Shown: positions 39,117 through 47,172 of the stretch, piece after piece
Position numbering within the stretch: position 1 is the first letter of the stretch
Layout of the letters: every line of letters starts with the position of its first letter
Source: Shewanella avicenniae
Lineage (GTDB): Bacteria; Pseudomonadota; Gammaproteobacteria; Enterobacterales; Shewanellaceae
Assembly: GCF_017354945.1 (NCBI RefSeq)
Contig: NZ_CP071503.1
Span: 2,666,001-2,730,000, forward strand
DNA length: 64,000 bases
Reading direction: 5' to 3'
The notes under the pieces: generated by a model
What the model was told of the DNA's origin: nothing
Database searches by the model: none
The model's input: the letters and a program-made list of their open reading frames with translations, nothing else
Position numbers and translations under genes: made by a program

Positions 39117-39671
39117 GTGCGTTACTTCTTCGTCGTATTTATGATTTTTAGTGTGAATGTGATGGCATCAGAGACTGTTGAATATCAAATTGACGCCACA
39201 TTCATTGATGACAATGATTCATGGGCAATCATCGAGCCACTTTGGTGGACAGTAAGCATTTACGATGGCGAGAAAAAATACGAGCAAGATCTATCTAAAT
39301 ACAGCAAGAGCCAGAGATTAGTTTTTGCGTGTCATTGGTATATGTCTGAAGTTAACAATGGTGGGCACGATCAATTTTACTATAACAGCACCGGCATAGT
39401 ATGGCGTGACGCAATTGAATGTTTCGATGCCATTGGAGCAACAGAGATATCAGAAATAATCAAAAGTTCAGCGACCAGGCTCGGTGGCTCCCCTAGCTTA
39501 GACAGAAATGAGAGGAATGAGGTTCTAGAAAAAATAGAGCCCAAATTTGATGATCTAGATGACCGGTTTTATAAGCTAGAAAGTCAAATAGATATCGAGA
39601 AGTTGATAAAGGTATTTATTTCAAAAAGAAAAAGCGATTTTGTTTTCAACGGCAAGGTTTTAAAGCCATGA
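39117..39671 (+). CDS. Cassette 3: secreted DMP19/DUF4375-like protein
   Basis: A 184-residue protein with a signal peptide (VRYFFVVFMIFSVNVMASE). I chose the GTG at 39117, inside the cassette, because GAGG lies eight bases upstream; a longer reading begins in the previous attC. The mature part has the DMP19-like signature SEVNNGGHDQFYYNSTGIVW, then IECFDAIGATEISEIIK. DMP19 is a DNA-mimic protein in Neisseria, but a secreted form is unlikely to act on cytoplasmic DNA-binding proteins, so the function is unknown. Confidence 0.72.
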   Translation: MRYFFVVFMIFSVNVMASETVEYQIDATFIDDNDSWAIIEPLWWTVSIYDGEKKYEQDLSKYSKSQRLVFACHWYMSEVNNGGHDQFYYNSTGIVWRDAIECFDAIGATEISEIIKSSATRLGGSPSLDRNERNEVLEKIEPKFDDLDDRFYKLESQIDIEKLIKVFISKRKSDFVFNGKVLKP

Positions 39672-39675
39672 AAGC

Positions 39676-39680
39676 GGCTA
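39676..39680 (+). other. attC of cassette 3, left fragment (R'' half)
   Basis: GGCTA is the start of the R'' box and complements the first bases of this cassette (GTTAGCC). The site is interrupted here by group II intron A and resumes at 41630. Confidence 0.8.
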
Positions 39681-41629
39681 ATCGGGTAGCCGGAGGTATC
39701 TAGCCTCCAGCCCCCACACCACCCTGCATGCGGCTCCGCACAGGGCGGTTCATCTAGAACACCTAACCTGTTATTTGGCTAGGATAATGAACAGAAATCC
39801 ATCCATCTCTTAGTGAATACAATCCTGCGTTCGTCAGATATTCGTTACTCAGCGCTTGCTGTATGCCTGGCGTTTTCGAGCTACGCCAAGGGCCTTTACT
39901 TGTGAGCCCACAAGCAACGGCTGCTTGGATCCTGACACCTCGTTTCAGTAGGTTTTGCACCTTAGTCCGTGGTTTTCGCCACTGACGCCAGAAGCACATA
40001 CGCACTCGGCGACGGATCCAGTGGTCTAAATCGACGCACCCTTGATAAGCGTTGGCTATGCCAAAGTAATTGATCCAACCTTGCATATATTGCCGCAGTT
40101 TAAACAGTTGATAGCTCATACTGACTCCCCAATTGCGGTTCGTCAGTCGTCGTATCTTTTGTTTGAAAACATGCAACGTGTTGGCATGCCATTGGATCTT
40201 TCCTCGGTTAAAGGTGAAACCAAGGAATTTGCTTTGGCCTACCTTAACCACTTGGCTTTTATGCTCGTTAACGATCAGTTTTAGCTTCGTACCAAGATAA
40301 TGAGTAATACTCTTGAGAACACGTTCTCCCGCCCGTTGAGACTTCACCAAGATGATAAAGTCATCAGCGTAGCGGGCGAAGTGATGTCCTCGACTTTCCA
40401 GTTCTTTATCCAAACTATCCAGCATGATATTTGATAGTAATGGTGAGAGTGGGCCGCCCTGAGGTACACCTTCGAAGCTTGCTTCAAATTGGTCGTTGAC
40501 CATGACGCCCGCTCGTAGGTATTTGCCAATAAGCGCCAGCAGACGCTTATCCTGCACCTTACTCCTTAACTGAGTCATCAACAGATCGTGGTTGACGCGG
40601 TCAAAGAACTTGGACAGATCAACATCAACGGCAAATTTGCGTTTCTGTTTGATGATATCCCTGACTTGTAGTACCGCCTGTTGGGCGTTTCTGTTCGGCC
40701 TAAAGCCGAAGCTATTCACTGAAAAGTGAGGGTCAAACAACGGCGTGAGTATTTGAGCGATTGCTTGTTGTATCACACGATCAATCACGGTAGGGATCCC
40801 CAATTTGCGTTTACCGCCATCGGATTTATCGATCTCTACACGCCTGACCGCTGAGGGTTGATATTCTCCTCGCTCAAGCTGAGATTTACACTGTTGCCAG
40901 CCGCCTTGTTGCATCCAGCGCGGGAAGGATTCGATGGTCATGCCATCAATGCCCGCCGCGCCATTATTGGCTTTCACTTGTCGCCAAGCTCGGTGTAGAT
41001 TCTCAGGTTCGAGTAGTTGCTGAAATAGATTGCTGCTGAAGGCTGGTTGCTGGCTAATACGCTGTTGATAGTAATCGTCTGTCGACGTAGTGGGTATCGA
41101 CAAGTTTGGCAAGACTCCTCCTTCTTCTAAATGTTCAGGCCTTCACCATATCCCATCCATTACGATAGGCGTTGGGCTACTATGCCGTCTGCTGACTTCT
41201 GCTTAATCACATGCCGAGTTGCCCCGTCATGCGCTATCGGTTTTCATCTAATTCGCTCTTTCCAGTCGATGAAATTGAAAAGCCAAGACACTTGTAGACC
41301 AGAGCCTTACTGGTTAATGACCGATCGCATGCTAAGCAGATCTCCCCAGATAAGGACATGAACTTTCTTTGCACTGCTGCATCATTTACGGTGGCCGTTA
41401 GATCACGTGGTTTCGTCGTCTTGTGCCAACTCACCTTCAGCCTACGCCTCATATGATGTTCTTGTTCATCAGCTCGCAAATTTGCTAGCGGCTTCCTTCA
41501 GACCGCCCCTCACGGGTAAGCCCTTGCCATTCGCTAGTAGTTAACGTTTAATAACAGCATGTTATCGAACGGTGACCTTCCTACAGAGGACTTTCACCTC
41601 ATTAGTTCATGCCCATGCTGGGCGTACAC
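39681..41629 (-). mobile_element. Group II intron copy A (attC-targeting type), 1,949 bp
   Basis: The 5' end on the minus strand begins GTGTACGCCCAGCATGGGC, a group II GUGYG-type start. The 3' end has a domain V-like hairpin (GAACCGCCCTGTGCGG...), a domain VI-like stem and the terminal AT. It encodes a reverse transcriptase/maturase on the same strand, antisense to the cassettes. Insertion is immediately after the CTA of an attC R'' box. These traits are those of group IIC-attC introns. Confidence 0.88.
39763..41112 (-). CDS. ltrA: Group II intron reverse transcriptase/maturase (copy A)
   Basis: A 449-residue protein with the RT domains in order: VKANNGAAGIDGMTIESFP, RKLGIPTVIDRVIQQA, SFGFRPNRNAQQAV, FAVDVDLSKFFDRVNHDLL, GVPQGGPLSPLLSNIMLDSL and the catalytic YADDFIILV. 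The maturase region follows (WINYFGIANAYQ, RTKVQNLLKRGV). There is no C-terminal HNH endonuclease domain, as is normal for class C. It should splice the intron RNA and copy it into single-stranded or stem-loop targets such as attC. Confidence 0.95.
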   Translation of the reverse strand: MPNLSIPTTSTDDYYQQRISQQPAFSSNLFQQLLEPENLHRAWRQVKANNGAAGIDGMTIESFPRWMQQGGWQQCKSQLERGEYQPSAVRRVEIDKSDGGKRKLGIPTVIDRVIQQAIAQILTPLFDPHFSVNSFGFRPNRNAQQAVLQVRDIIKQKRKFAVDVDLSKFFDRVNHDLLMTQLRSKVQDKRLLALIGKYLRAGVMVNDQFEASFEGVPQGGPLSPLLSNIMLDSLDKELESRGHHFARYADDFIILVKSQRAGERVLKSITHYLGTKLKLIVNEHKSQVVKVGQSKFLGFTFNRGKIQWHANTLHVFKQKIRRLTNRNWGVSMSYQLFKLRQYMQGWINYFGIANAYQGCVDLDHWIRRRVRMCFWRQWRKPRTKVQNLLKRGVRIQAAVACGLTSKGPWRSSKTPGIQQALSNEYLTNAGLYSLRDGWISVHYPSQITG

Positions 41630-41736
41630 AATCACAAGCAAGGGACCAAACTACGCTCCGCCAATTTGCGGTTCGCTTTGCTCACTTTACCGCAAATTGG
41701 CTCCGCTACGTTTGGCCCCTGTTGTGGGCGTTAGTG
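41630..41736 (+). other. attC of cassette 3, right fragment
   Basis: Resumes with AATCACAAGCAAGGGACC and contains complementary arms (GCCAATTTGCGG and CCGCAAATTGGC) ending at R' GTTAGTG. Joined to the left fragment, it makes a complete attC. Confidence 0.85.
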
Positions 41737-41741
41737 AGAAC

Positions 41742-42170
41742 ATGAAAAAAATCAGCATATTGCTTTTATCCATAATTAGTCTTTTCGTCATGGCAGGTAA
41801 CAATATAATGATTCATAACAATACAGAGCGTGTGCAAAAGCTTGAAAAGTTGTTAGTTGAAAAGAAATTTACTGCTGATGAAAAGCTTTTTTATCCTGGA
41901 GCTCCCTCAGAAGAAGTTAGGGCAACATGCGAACAAGCAATGAATATTGTAATCCAAGCTTTAATTGATACTCCTGAGGCGGGTATAACGGAAATCGAGT
42001 TTTGGAGCCTTCTGGAAAAAGCTGCCACGGTTTATAAACAATTTGACTCAGAAGAAATGGAACGCGGCCTAAGTTACATGGAAGAAATAATGGACATTTA
42101 TGACATCGAAAGCTCCGATGGTAGGTTAAACACTTGGAGGTATGGGTTTGATCCAGCAAATTCTCACTAA
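41742..42170 (+). CDS. Cassette 4: secreted DUF4844-like protein
   Basis: A 142-residue protein with a lipoprotein-free signal peptide (MKKISILLLSIISLFVMAGN). The C-terminal half (EEMERGLSYMEEIMDIYDIE, SSDGRLNTWRYGFDP) matches what I recall of DUF4844. The start is the ATG at 41742, 11 bases inside the cassette; the longer open frame upstream lies in intron and attC sequence and is not real. The last base of its TAA is the first base of the intron copy B, so the stop is kept with or without the intron. Function unknown. Confidence 0.72.
   Translation: MKKISILLLSIISLFVMAGNNIMIHNNTERVQKLEKLLVEKKFTADEKLFYPGAPSEEVRATCEQAMNIVIQALIDTPEAGITEIEFWSLLEKAATVYKQFDSEEMERGLSYMEEIMDIYDIESSDGRLNTWRYGFDPANSH
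42165..42169 (+). other. attC of cassette 4, left fragment (R'' half)
   Basis: CACTA complements the first bases of cassette 4 (GTTAGTG). Intron copy B interrupts the site and it resumes at 44119. Confidence 0.8.
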
Positions 42171-44118
42171 TCGGGTAGCCGGAGGTATCTAGCCTCCAGC
42201 CCCCACACCACCCTGCATGCGGCTCCGCACAGGGCGGTTCATCTAGAACACCTAACCTGTTATTTGGCTAGGATAATGAACAGAAATCCATCCATCTCTT
42301 AGTGAATACAATCCTGCGTTCGTCAGATATTCGTTACTCAGCGCTTGCTGTATGCCTGGCGTTTTCGAGCTACGCCAAGGGCCTTTACTTGTGAGCCCAC
42401 AAGCAACGGCTGCTTGGATCCTGACACCTCGTTTCAGTAGGTTTTGCACCTTAGTCCGTGGTTTTCGCCACTGACGCCAGAAGCACATACGCACTCGGCG
42501 ACGGATCCAGTGGTCTAAATCGACGCACCCTTGATAAGCGTTGGCTATGCCAAAGTAATTGATCCAACCTTGCATATATTGCCGCAGTTTAAACAGTTGA
42601 TAGCTCATACTGACTCCCCAATTGCGGTTCGTCAGTCGTCGTATCTTTTGTTTGAAAACATGCAACGTGTTGGCATGCCATTGGATCTTTCCTCGGTTAA
42701 AGGTGAAACCAAGGAATTTGCTTTGGCCTACCTTAACCACTTGGCTTTTATGCTCGTTAACGATCAGTTTTAGCTTCGTACCAAGATAATGAGTAATACT
42801 CTTGAGAACACGTTCTCCCGCCCGTTGAGACTTCACCAAGATGATAAAGTCATCAGCGTAGCGGGCGAAGTGATGTCCTCGACTTTCCAGTTCTTTATCC
42901 AAACTATCCAGCATGATATTTGATAGTAATGGTGAGAGTGGGCCGCCCTGAGGTACACCTTCGAAGCTTGCTTCAAATTGGTCGTTGACCATGACGCCCG
43001 CTCGTAGGTATTTGCCAATAAGCGCCAGCAGACGCTTATCCTGCACCTTACTCCTTAACTGAGTCATCAACAGATCGTGGTTGACGCGGTCAAAGAACTT
43101 GGACAGATCAACATCAACGGCAAATTTGCGTTTCTGTTTGATGATATCCCTGACTTGTAGTACCGCCTGTTGGGCGTTTCTGTTCGGCCTAAAGCCGAAG
43201 CTATTCACTGAAAAGTGAGGGTCAAACAACGGCGTGAGTATTTGAGCGATTGCTTGTTGTATCACACGATCAATCACGGTAGGGATCCCCAATTTGCGTT
43301 TACCGCCATCGGATTTATCGATCTCTACACGCCTGACCGCTGAGGGTTGATATTCTCCTCGCTCAAGCTGAGATTTACACTGTTGCCAGCCGCCTTGTTG
43401 CATCCAGCGCGGGAAGGATTCGATGGTCATGCCATCAATGCCCGCCGCGCCATTATTGGCTTTCACTTGTCGCCAAGCTCGGTGTAGATTCTCAGGTTCG
43501 AGTAGTTGCTGAAATAGATTGCTGCTGAAGGCTGGTTGCTGGCTAATACGCTGTTGATAGTAATCGTCTGTCGACGTAGTGGGTATCGACAAGTTTGGCA
43601 AGACTCCTCCTTCTTCTAAATGTTCAGGCCTTCACCATATCCCATCCATTACGATAGGCGTTGGGCTACTATGCCGTCTGCTGACTTCTGCTTAATCACA
43701 TGCCGAGTTGCCCCGTCATGCGCTATCGGTTTTCATCTAATTCGCTCTTTCCAGTCGATGAAATTGAAAAGCCAAGACACTTGTAGACCAGAGCCTTACT
43801 GGTTAATGACCGATCGCATGCTAAGCAGATCTCCCCAGATAAGGACATGAACTTTCTTTGCACTGCTGCATCATTTACGGTGGCCGTTAGATCACGTGGT
43901 TTCGTCGTCTTGTGCCAACTCACCTTCAGCCTACGCCTCATATGATGTTCTTGTTCATCAGCTCGCAAATTTGCTAGCGGCTTCCTTCAGACCGCCCCTC
44001 ACGGGTAAGCCCTTGCCATTCGCTAGTAGTTAACGTTTAATAACAGCATGTTATCGAACGGTGACCTTCCTACAGAGGACTTTCACCTCATTAGTTCATG
44101 CCCATGCTGGGCGTACAC
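42170..44118 (-). mobile_element. Group II intron copy B, 1,949 bp
   Basis: Same length, ends and orientation as copy A, with the same encoded protein; no difference was seen by eye. It is inserted after CTA of the attC R'' box of cassette 4, the same position as copy A in cassette 3. Homologous recombination between the copies would delete cassette 4. Confidence 0.9.
42252..43601 (-). CDS. ltrA: Group II intron reverse transcriptase/maturase (copy B)
   Basis: A 449-residue protein identical to the copy A protein at 39763-41112, with the intact YADD catalytic motif and maturase region. The identity points to very recent movement or gene conversion. Both copies appear functional. Confidence 0.95.
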   Translation of the reverse strand: MPNLSIPTTSTDDYYQQRISQQPAFSSNLFQQLLEPENLHRAWRQVKANNGAAGIDGMTIESFPRWMQQGGWQQCKSQLERGEYQPSAVRRVEIDKSDGGKRKLGIPTVIDRVIQQAIAQILTPLFDPHFSVNSFGFRPNRNAQQAVLQVRDIIKQKRKFAVDVDLSKFFDRVNHDLLMTQLRSKVQDKRLLALIGKYLRAGVMVNDQFEASFEGVPQGGPLSPLLSNIMLDSLDKELESRGHHFARYADDFIILVKSQRAGERVLKSITHYLGTKLKLIVNEHKSQVVKVGQSKFLGFTFNRGKIQWHANTLHVFKQKIRRLTNRNWGVSMSYQLFKLRQYMQGWINYFGIANAYQGCVDLDHWIRRRVRMCFWRQWRKPRTKVQNLLKRGVRIQAAVACGLTSKGPWRSSKTPGIQQALSNEYLTNAGLYSLRDGWISVHYPSQITG

Positions 44119-44192
44119 AAGTTAAATCATCGGAAAATCACTCGCTGGCTGCGCCAAAGCGCTCGCGTTTTCCGCTGTTTAAAGCGTTATGC
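44119..44192 (+). other. attC of cassette 4, right fragment
   Basis: Resumes AAGTTAAATCATCGG and ends CCGCTGTTTAAAGC, GTTATGC, with inner arms GAAAATCAC-side and GCGTTTTCCG-side pairing. The crossover is at G44186. Confidence 0.8.
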
Positions 44193-44206
44193 TCAAAGAG
44201 GTACGG

Positions 44207-44683
44207 ATGACCTGTAGTTACAAATTGACAGAATCTGAAGTCGTAAATGCAATGAAGCTAAACGGGAGAGGTTCCAATAAGACATTGGTGGCGCTTGTAA
44301 TTGTTGGGCTAGTGTTGGCATTGGTTGGCACTTTTACCGAGCACAAGGCATTAGGATTTGGTGGCGCTGTTGGTGGGTTAATTGGTTATTTTTCCGTTCT
44401 GTTCTTATTGATACCGTTCAACGCTAAGAAACAGTTTCGCCAAAACAGGGCGCTAAGGGCTGAAATCACCATGCTTTTATTAGAGCAAGGAATAAATTTC
44501 AAAAGTGAATCAGGCGAAAGTAACTTGCAGTGGTCTGACATTCACAAATGGAAGTATGGTAAAGGCATCTATCTCCTGTATATCACGAGTAATATGTTCC
44601 ATATGGTTCCATCAAGGGCGCTTTCAAATGAAGCTGAGTTTAGCAAATTGCTTGGTGAGTATATTGGCCCTAGAAAAGCATAA
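44207..44683 (+). CDS. Cassette 5: YcxB-like membrane protein
   Basis: A 158-residue protein. I chose the ATG at 44207 with AGAGG upstream; an ATG at 44189 in frame lies in the recombination site. Two membrane spans lie near residues 27-47 and 52-75. The C-terminal part (LQWSDIHKWKYGKGIYLLYI, VPSRALSNEAEFSKLLGEYI) matches the YcxB-like C-terminal domain, found in small membrane proteins of unknown role. The stop overlaps the attC R'' box. Confidence 0.72.
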   Translation: MTCSYKLTESEVVNAMKLNGRGSNKTLVALVIVGLVLALVGTFTEHKALGFGGAVGGLIGYFSVLFLLIPFNAKKQFRQNRALRAEITMLLLEQGINFKSESGESNLQWSDIHKWKYGKGIYLLYITSNMFHMVPSRALSNEAEFSKLLGEYIGPRKA

Positions 44684-44767
44684 CAAACGCAACCAGTATG
44701 CTCCCTGCGGTCGCGGGACGCCCAAAACGCTTCGCTTATTTGGCCGCCCCTGTTGCGGGCGTTAACC
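44678..44767 (+). other. attC site of cassette 5 (last cassette)
   Basis: R'' GCATAAC complements the start of cassette 5 (GTTATGC). R' reads GTTAACC at 44761-44767, which in the last site comes from the original attI flank. Inner arms AACGCAACCAG and GCCCCTGTTGCGGGC pair. Confidence 0.88.
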
Positions 44768-44799
44768 CATAGAAATTTTTATCCGAAAATGTCGAGTTA

Positions 44800-44817
44800 G
44801 AGTTAAGGCTTTAACTC
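44800..44817. repeat. Short inverted repeat between the array and the head gene
   Basis: GAGTTAA, GGCT, TTAACTC, a perfect hairpin with no T-tract in the 110-base gap (44768-44877) after the last attC. It might be a relic of the insertion boundary; its function is unknown. Confidence 0.45.
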
Positions 44818-44877
44818 GGAATTGTCCATAAACAACATTGTGCCCCTTTTTGCTCCTATTTAACTGCCGCGTATCCA

Positions 44878-45651
44878 TCACGGCAGTTCCGACATTTTCC
44901 TCTCTAACGCCGCCTTTAAGTTTTCCAAATAACTAACCCCTGAGTTATGGGCGAAGCTTGGCCCCGTTCCCTGCGGGTGTATTACAACCTCGCCTGTTTT
45001 TGGGTTCTGCCATTTAAGCATTGGCAGGACTGGATCGTCTGATATGGTTAAGCCGTTAGCTTTCACGTCGTCAGCGTCCATTTGTATTACGCCACAGCGG
45101 CAGTTGTAATCGTTTGGCGGGAAGTGTGTTTGCCAGAATTTCGCGTCTATTGGATAGACTTTACCGTCGAATCCTAAGTGCTCAGGCCTCGTTTTACTGT
45201 CATCAACGGCGTCGTACATCAAGTACGGCATATCTTCGGCATTTTCTTGAATACCAGCCCAATGTCCTGCTGAGTAGGCGCTTTGCAGGTTCGTGCGAAA
45301 GATTGTCTCTAGGCGGCTGGCGCTGCCTAACTGAATAGTGATGACTGTCCCGTCTGGGCCGACTATATCTTTTTTCCCCCACCATCCTTTTTGCTGTAGC
45401 AACGGGATTAGCGTGGCTCGAAAGGTGTCTAAAGTGGTTCCACTCGCTAATGCCTTTTCTAACTCGCTTTTGATGGCTGATAGCAGGTCGATATTCATCA
45501 TTTTTGCGACGGTAAATGCTGCATCGTGCTGTTCACCTATCATGTCGAACCAATCCCACGTTGGCTGCAATCCCTTTGCCGTGAAATAGCTGATTGCTTC
45601 CTCTGGGGGGAGTTCAAAGGTAAGGCTTGGCTCGTAGTAGTTAACTATCAT
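44878..45651 (-). CDS. Phage head morphogenesis protein (Mu F-like)
   Basis: A 257-residue minor head protein. The MuF domain is clear: IFRTNLQSAYSAGHWAGIQE, VDDSKTRPEHLGFDGKVYPI, then the conserved HFPPNDYNCRCGVIQMDADD. It is shorter than Mu F (about 425) but similar to other short MuF proteins. The integron begins 116 bases past its stop, so the insertion lies between genes and does not break it. The stop codon sits within a hairpin (AACTGCCG and CGGCAGTT) with no T-tract. Confidence 0.9.
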   Translation of the reverse strand: MIVNYYEPSLTFELPPEEAISYFTAKGLQPTWDWFDMIGEQHDAAFTVAKMMNIDLLSAIKSELEKALASGTTLDTFRATLIPLLQQKGWWGKKDIVGPDGTVITIQLGSASRLETIFRTNLQSAYSAGHWAGIQENAEDMPYLMYDAVDDSKTRPEHLGFDGKVYPIDAKFWQTHFPPNDYNCRCGVIQMDADDVKANGLTISDDPVLPMLKWQNPKTGEVVIHPQGTGPSFAHNSGVSYLENLKAALERKMSELP

Positions 45652-45658
45652 GGATGTC

Positions 45659-47170
45659 TCATTTGCTCGCTTTCAACATTCCCATAAGGCGGCCAACAAA
45701 GGTTGCGTTGCGTAGAGTGTCCACGGCTTCTTTTGGTGGTTCTACGTCCATGAGTTCTTGTATTTTTGCCCTCACCTTTTCTGCATCGGGAGTCGTTTCC
45801 ATAAAGGCCATTAGCTCGTCTACTTGCGTCCCGATTAGCTGCTGATATTTGGTCGATAGGTACTCTGCTGCGTCGGCTAATGCCTGCATATCTCGGCGAT
45901 GTTGGACGCGCTTATCAGTAAGGCGGCTAACTTCTGCAAACTCTGCCCCCATAGGTGGTACAGGTTGACTAGCGGTGGGTTCAAATTGGTTTGGCGGCAA
46001 GACTTCCGTTTTCTTGCGCCACCCTGCGCCGTAGGTTTCGGTGATGTATTCCTCGGTTGGCTCATAGCCGAGTTGGGCGATCTTGTTGTCTCGGTCTGCT
46101 AATTCGTTGAGGTCGACTTCTGGCTCTGTTCTGCGCCAAACGGTCGGAATGTCGGCGTTTGGGTAGTTCATGCTGACGAGCTGTTTGACCACTTGCTCGG
46201 TGAATGAATAACACAGCTGGTCGGCGTCGGATTTGATGATTTCATCGCGCACAGCCATGTGTGTTTCTGACTGGCTGCGGCTGCTGCCATTATCGGTGGT
46301 CATGGTTTGGCTGAGAATGATTTTCGCGATTGAGGCGTCCATTGCGGCCTTTAGCGAGTTGTAATCGGCTGTCCCACTGCGGCTGGCTTCGATTAGCTCT
46401 ACTGCGAAATCTTCGGGCACTACGACGCCGCTATCGGCTTGAATCGCATCGAGTACTGATAGCGCGAGCGATACCTGCTCGTTATCTTTCATTTGCGCTT
46501 GTGATAGCCTCGCGGTTGCCGTTGGCATGCCGAATTTTTCCAGAAAAATCATCCAGAACTTGATCCCGTTGCGCTTGAAAAAAACCGGCCAATAGAGCGA
46601 AAAGGCCAATCCTTCGCCATATGGATTGTCGTCGTTGTCTGCGCCGGTACTGAATACCCAGAATTTTTCTCGCGGCATTTTCTGCTTGGTTAGCAGGTCG
46701 TCGACCAAGTACAGCTCGCCGTTAGGGCCAAAGCGAAAGCGTGAACGGTCACGAACCTTGATTGCATCAATCACGATCCGGTTTAGACGTTGACTATAGC
46801 CCCACATGATTTCCGCTACTGAATAGCCGTAGTGGACACCGCCTTTAATCATTTTTTCGCTGATGTCGTCGAATGGAATGAGGTCTAGGCATTGGGTAAC
46901 AAATTCGGCGATCTCAATGTCTTGTGCGCTTTCACTGGCCGGTTTAACTTCGAATGGTGCGGATATTAGAGCCTTGGTGCGCTGTTGGTAGCAGCTCGCC
47001 ACTTGGTCGTCGCGCAAAATGTCGCGGTAGACGTCAAACCTGCCACCGTGTTCCCGCAGCAGGTTGTCGGGGTTCTGGATCATGCCATTGATAAGAGCCT
47101 GCGCCATGAGTTTGCCGTGATCTACTCGGCTGAGTTCCTGTGTTTGAATTGGTTTTAGTTTGTTTGCCAT
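45659..47170 (-). CDS. Portal protein, DUF935 (Mu gp29-like)
   Basis: A 503-residue protein with the DUF935 pattern (FDVYRDILRDDQVASCYQQR, GVHYGYSVAEIMWGY, FRFGPNGELYLVD, NPYGEGLAFSLYWPVFFKRN). It forms the DNA entry ring of the head. It lies two bases after the terminase gene and seven before the MuF gene. Confidence 0.93.
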   Translation of the reverse strand: MANKLKPIQTQELSRVDHGKLMAQALINGMIQNPDNLLREHGGRFDVYRDILRDDQVASCYQQRTKALISAPFEVKPASESAQDIEIAEFVTQCLDLIPFDDISEKMIKGGVHYGYSVAEIMWGYSQRLNRIVIDAIKVRDRSRFRFGPNGELYLVDDLLTKQKMPREKFWVFSTGADNDDNPYGEGLAFSLYWPVFFKRNGIKFWMIFLEKFGMPTATARLSQAQMKDNEQVSLALSVLDAIQADSGVVVPEDFAVELIEASRSGTADYNSLKAAMDASIAKIILSQTMTTDNGSSRSQSETHMAVRDEIIKSDADQLCYSFTEQVVKQLVSMNYPNADIPTVWRRTEPEVDLNELADRDNKIAQLGYEPTEEYITETYGAGWRKKTEVLPPNQFEPTASQPVPPMGAEFAEVSRLTDKRVQHRRDMQALADAAEYLSTKYQQLIGTQVDELMAFMETTPDAEKVRAKIQELMDVEPPKEAVDTLRNATFVGRLMGMLKASK

Positions 47171-47172
47171 TG

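Larger units (their letters stand above)
36856..44767. mobile_element. Integron with five gene cassettes inside the prophage
   Basis: The platform is intI on the minus strand, an attI region (37854-38112), and five cassettes on the plus strand running to 44761. Cassette crossover points (G|TT) are at 38112, 38736, 39098, 41730, 44186 and 44761. Two 1,949-bp group II introns lie in the attC sites of cassettes 3 and 4. Phage head genes flank it at both ends. Excluding the introns, the array is about 2.75 kb. Confidence 0.92.

Noticed and set aside
40042..40284. 80-residue ORFs on the plus strand inside each intron
   Set aside because: They are antisense shadows of the RT gene and appear equally in both intron copies.
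41559..42170. A 203-residue reading of the cassette 4 gene
   Set aside because: The first 61 codons lie in intron and attC sequence; the ATG at 41742 with a signal peptide is the natural start.
39763..43601. Reverse transcriptases as part of a diversity-generating retroelement or retron
   Set aside because: The RTs carry a group II maturase region, lie within clear intron ends, and there is no template/variable repeat pair near the tail fibre.
44861..44888. Hairpin at the MuF stop as a terminator
   Set aside because: The stem is good but no T-tract follows on the minus strand.
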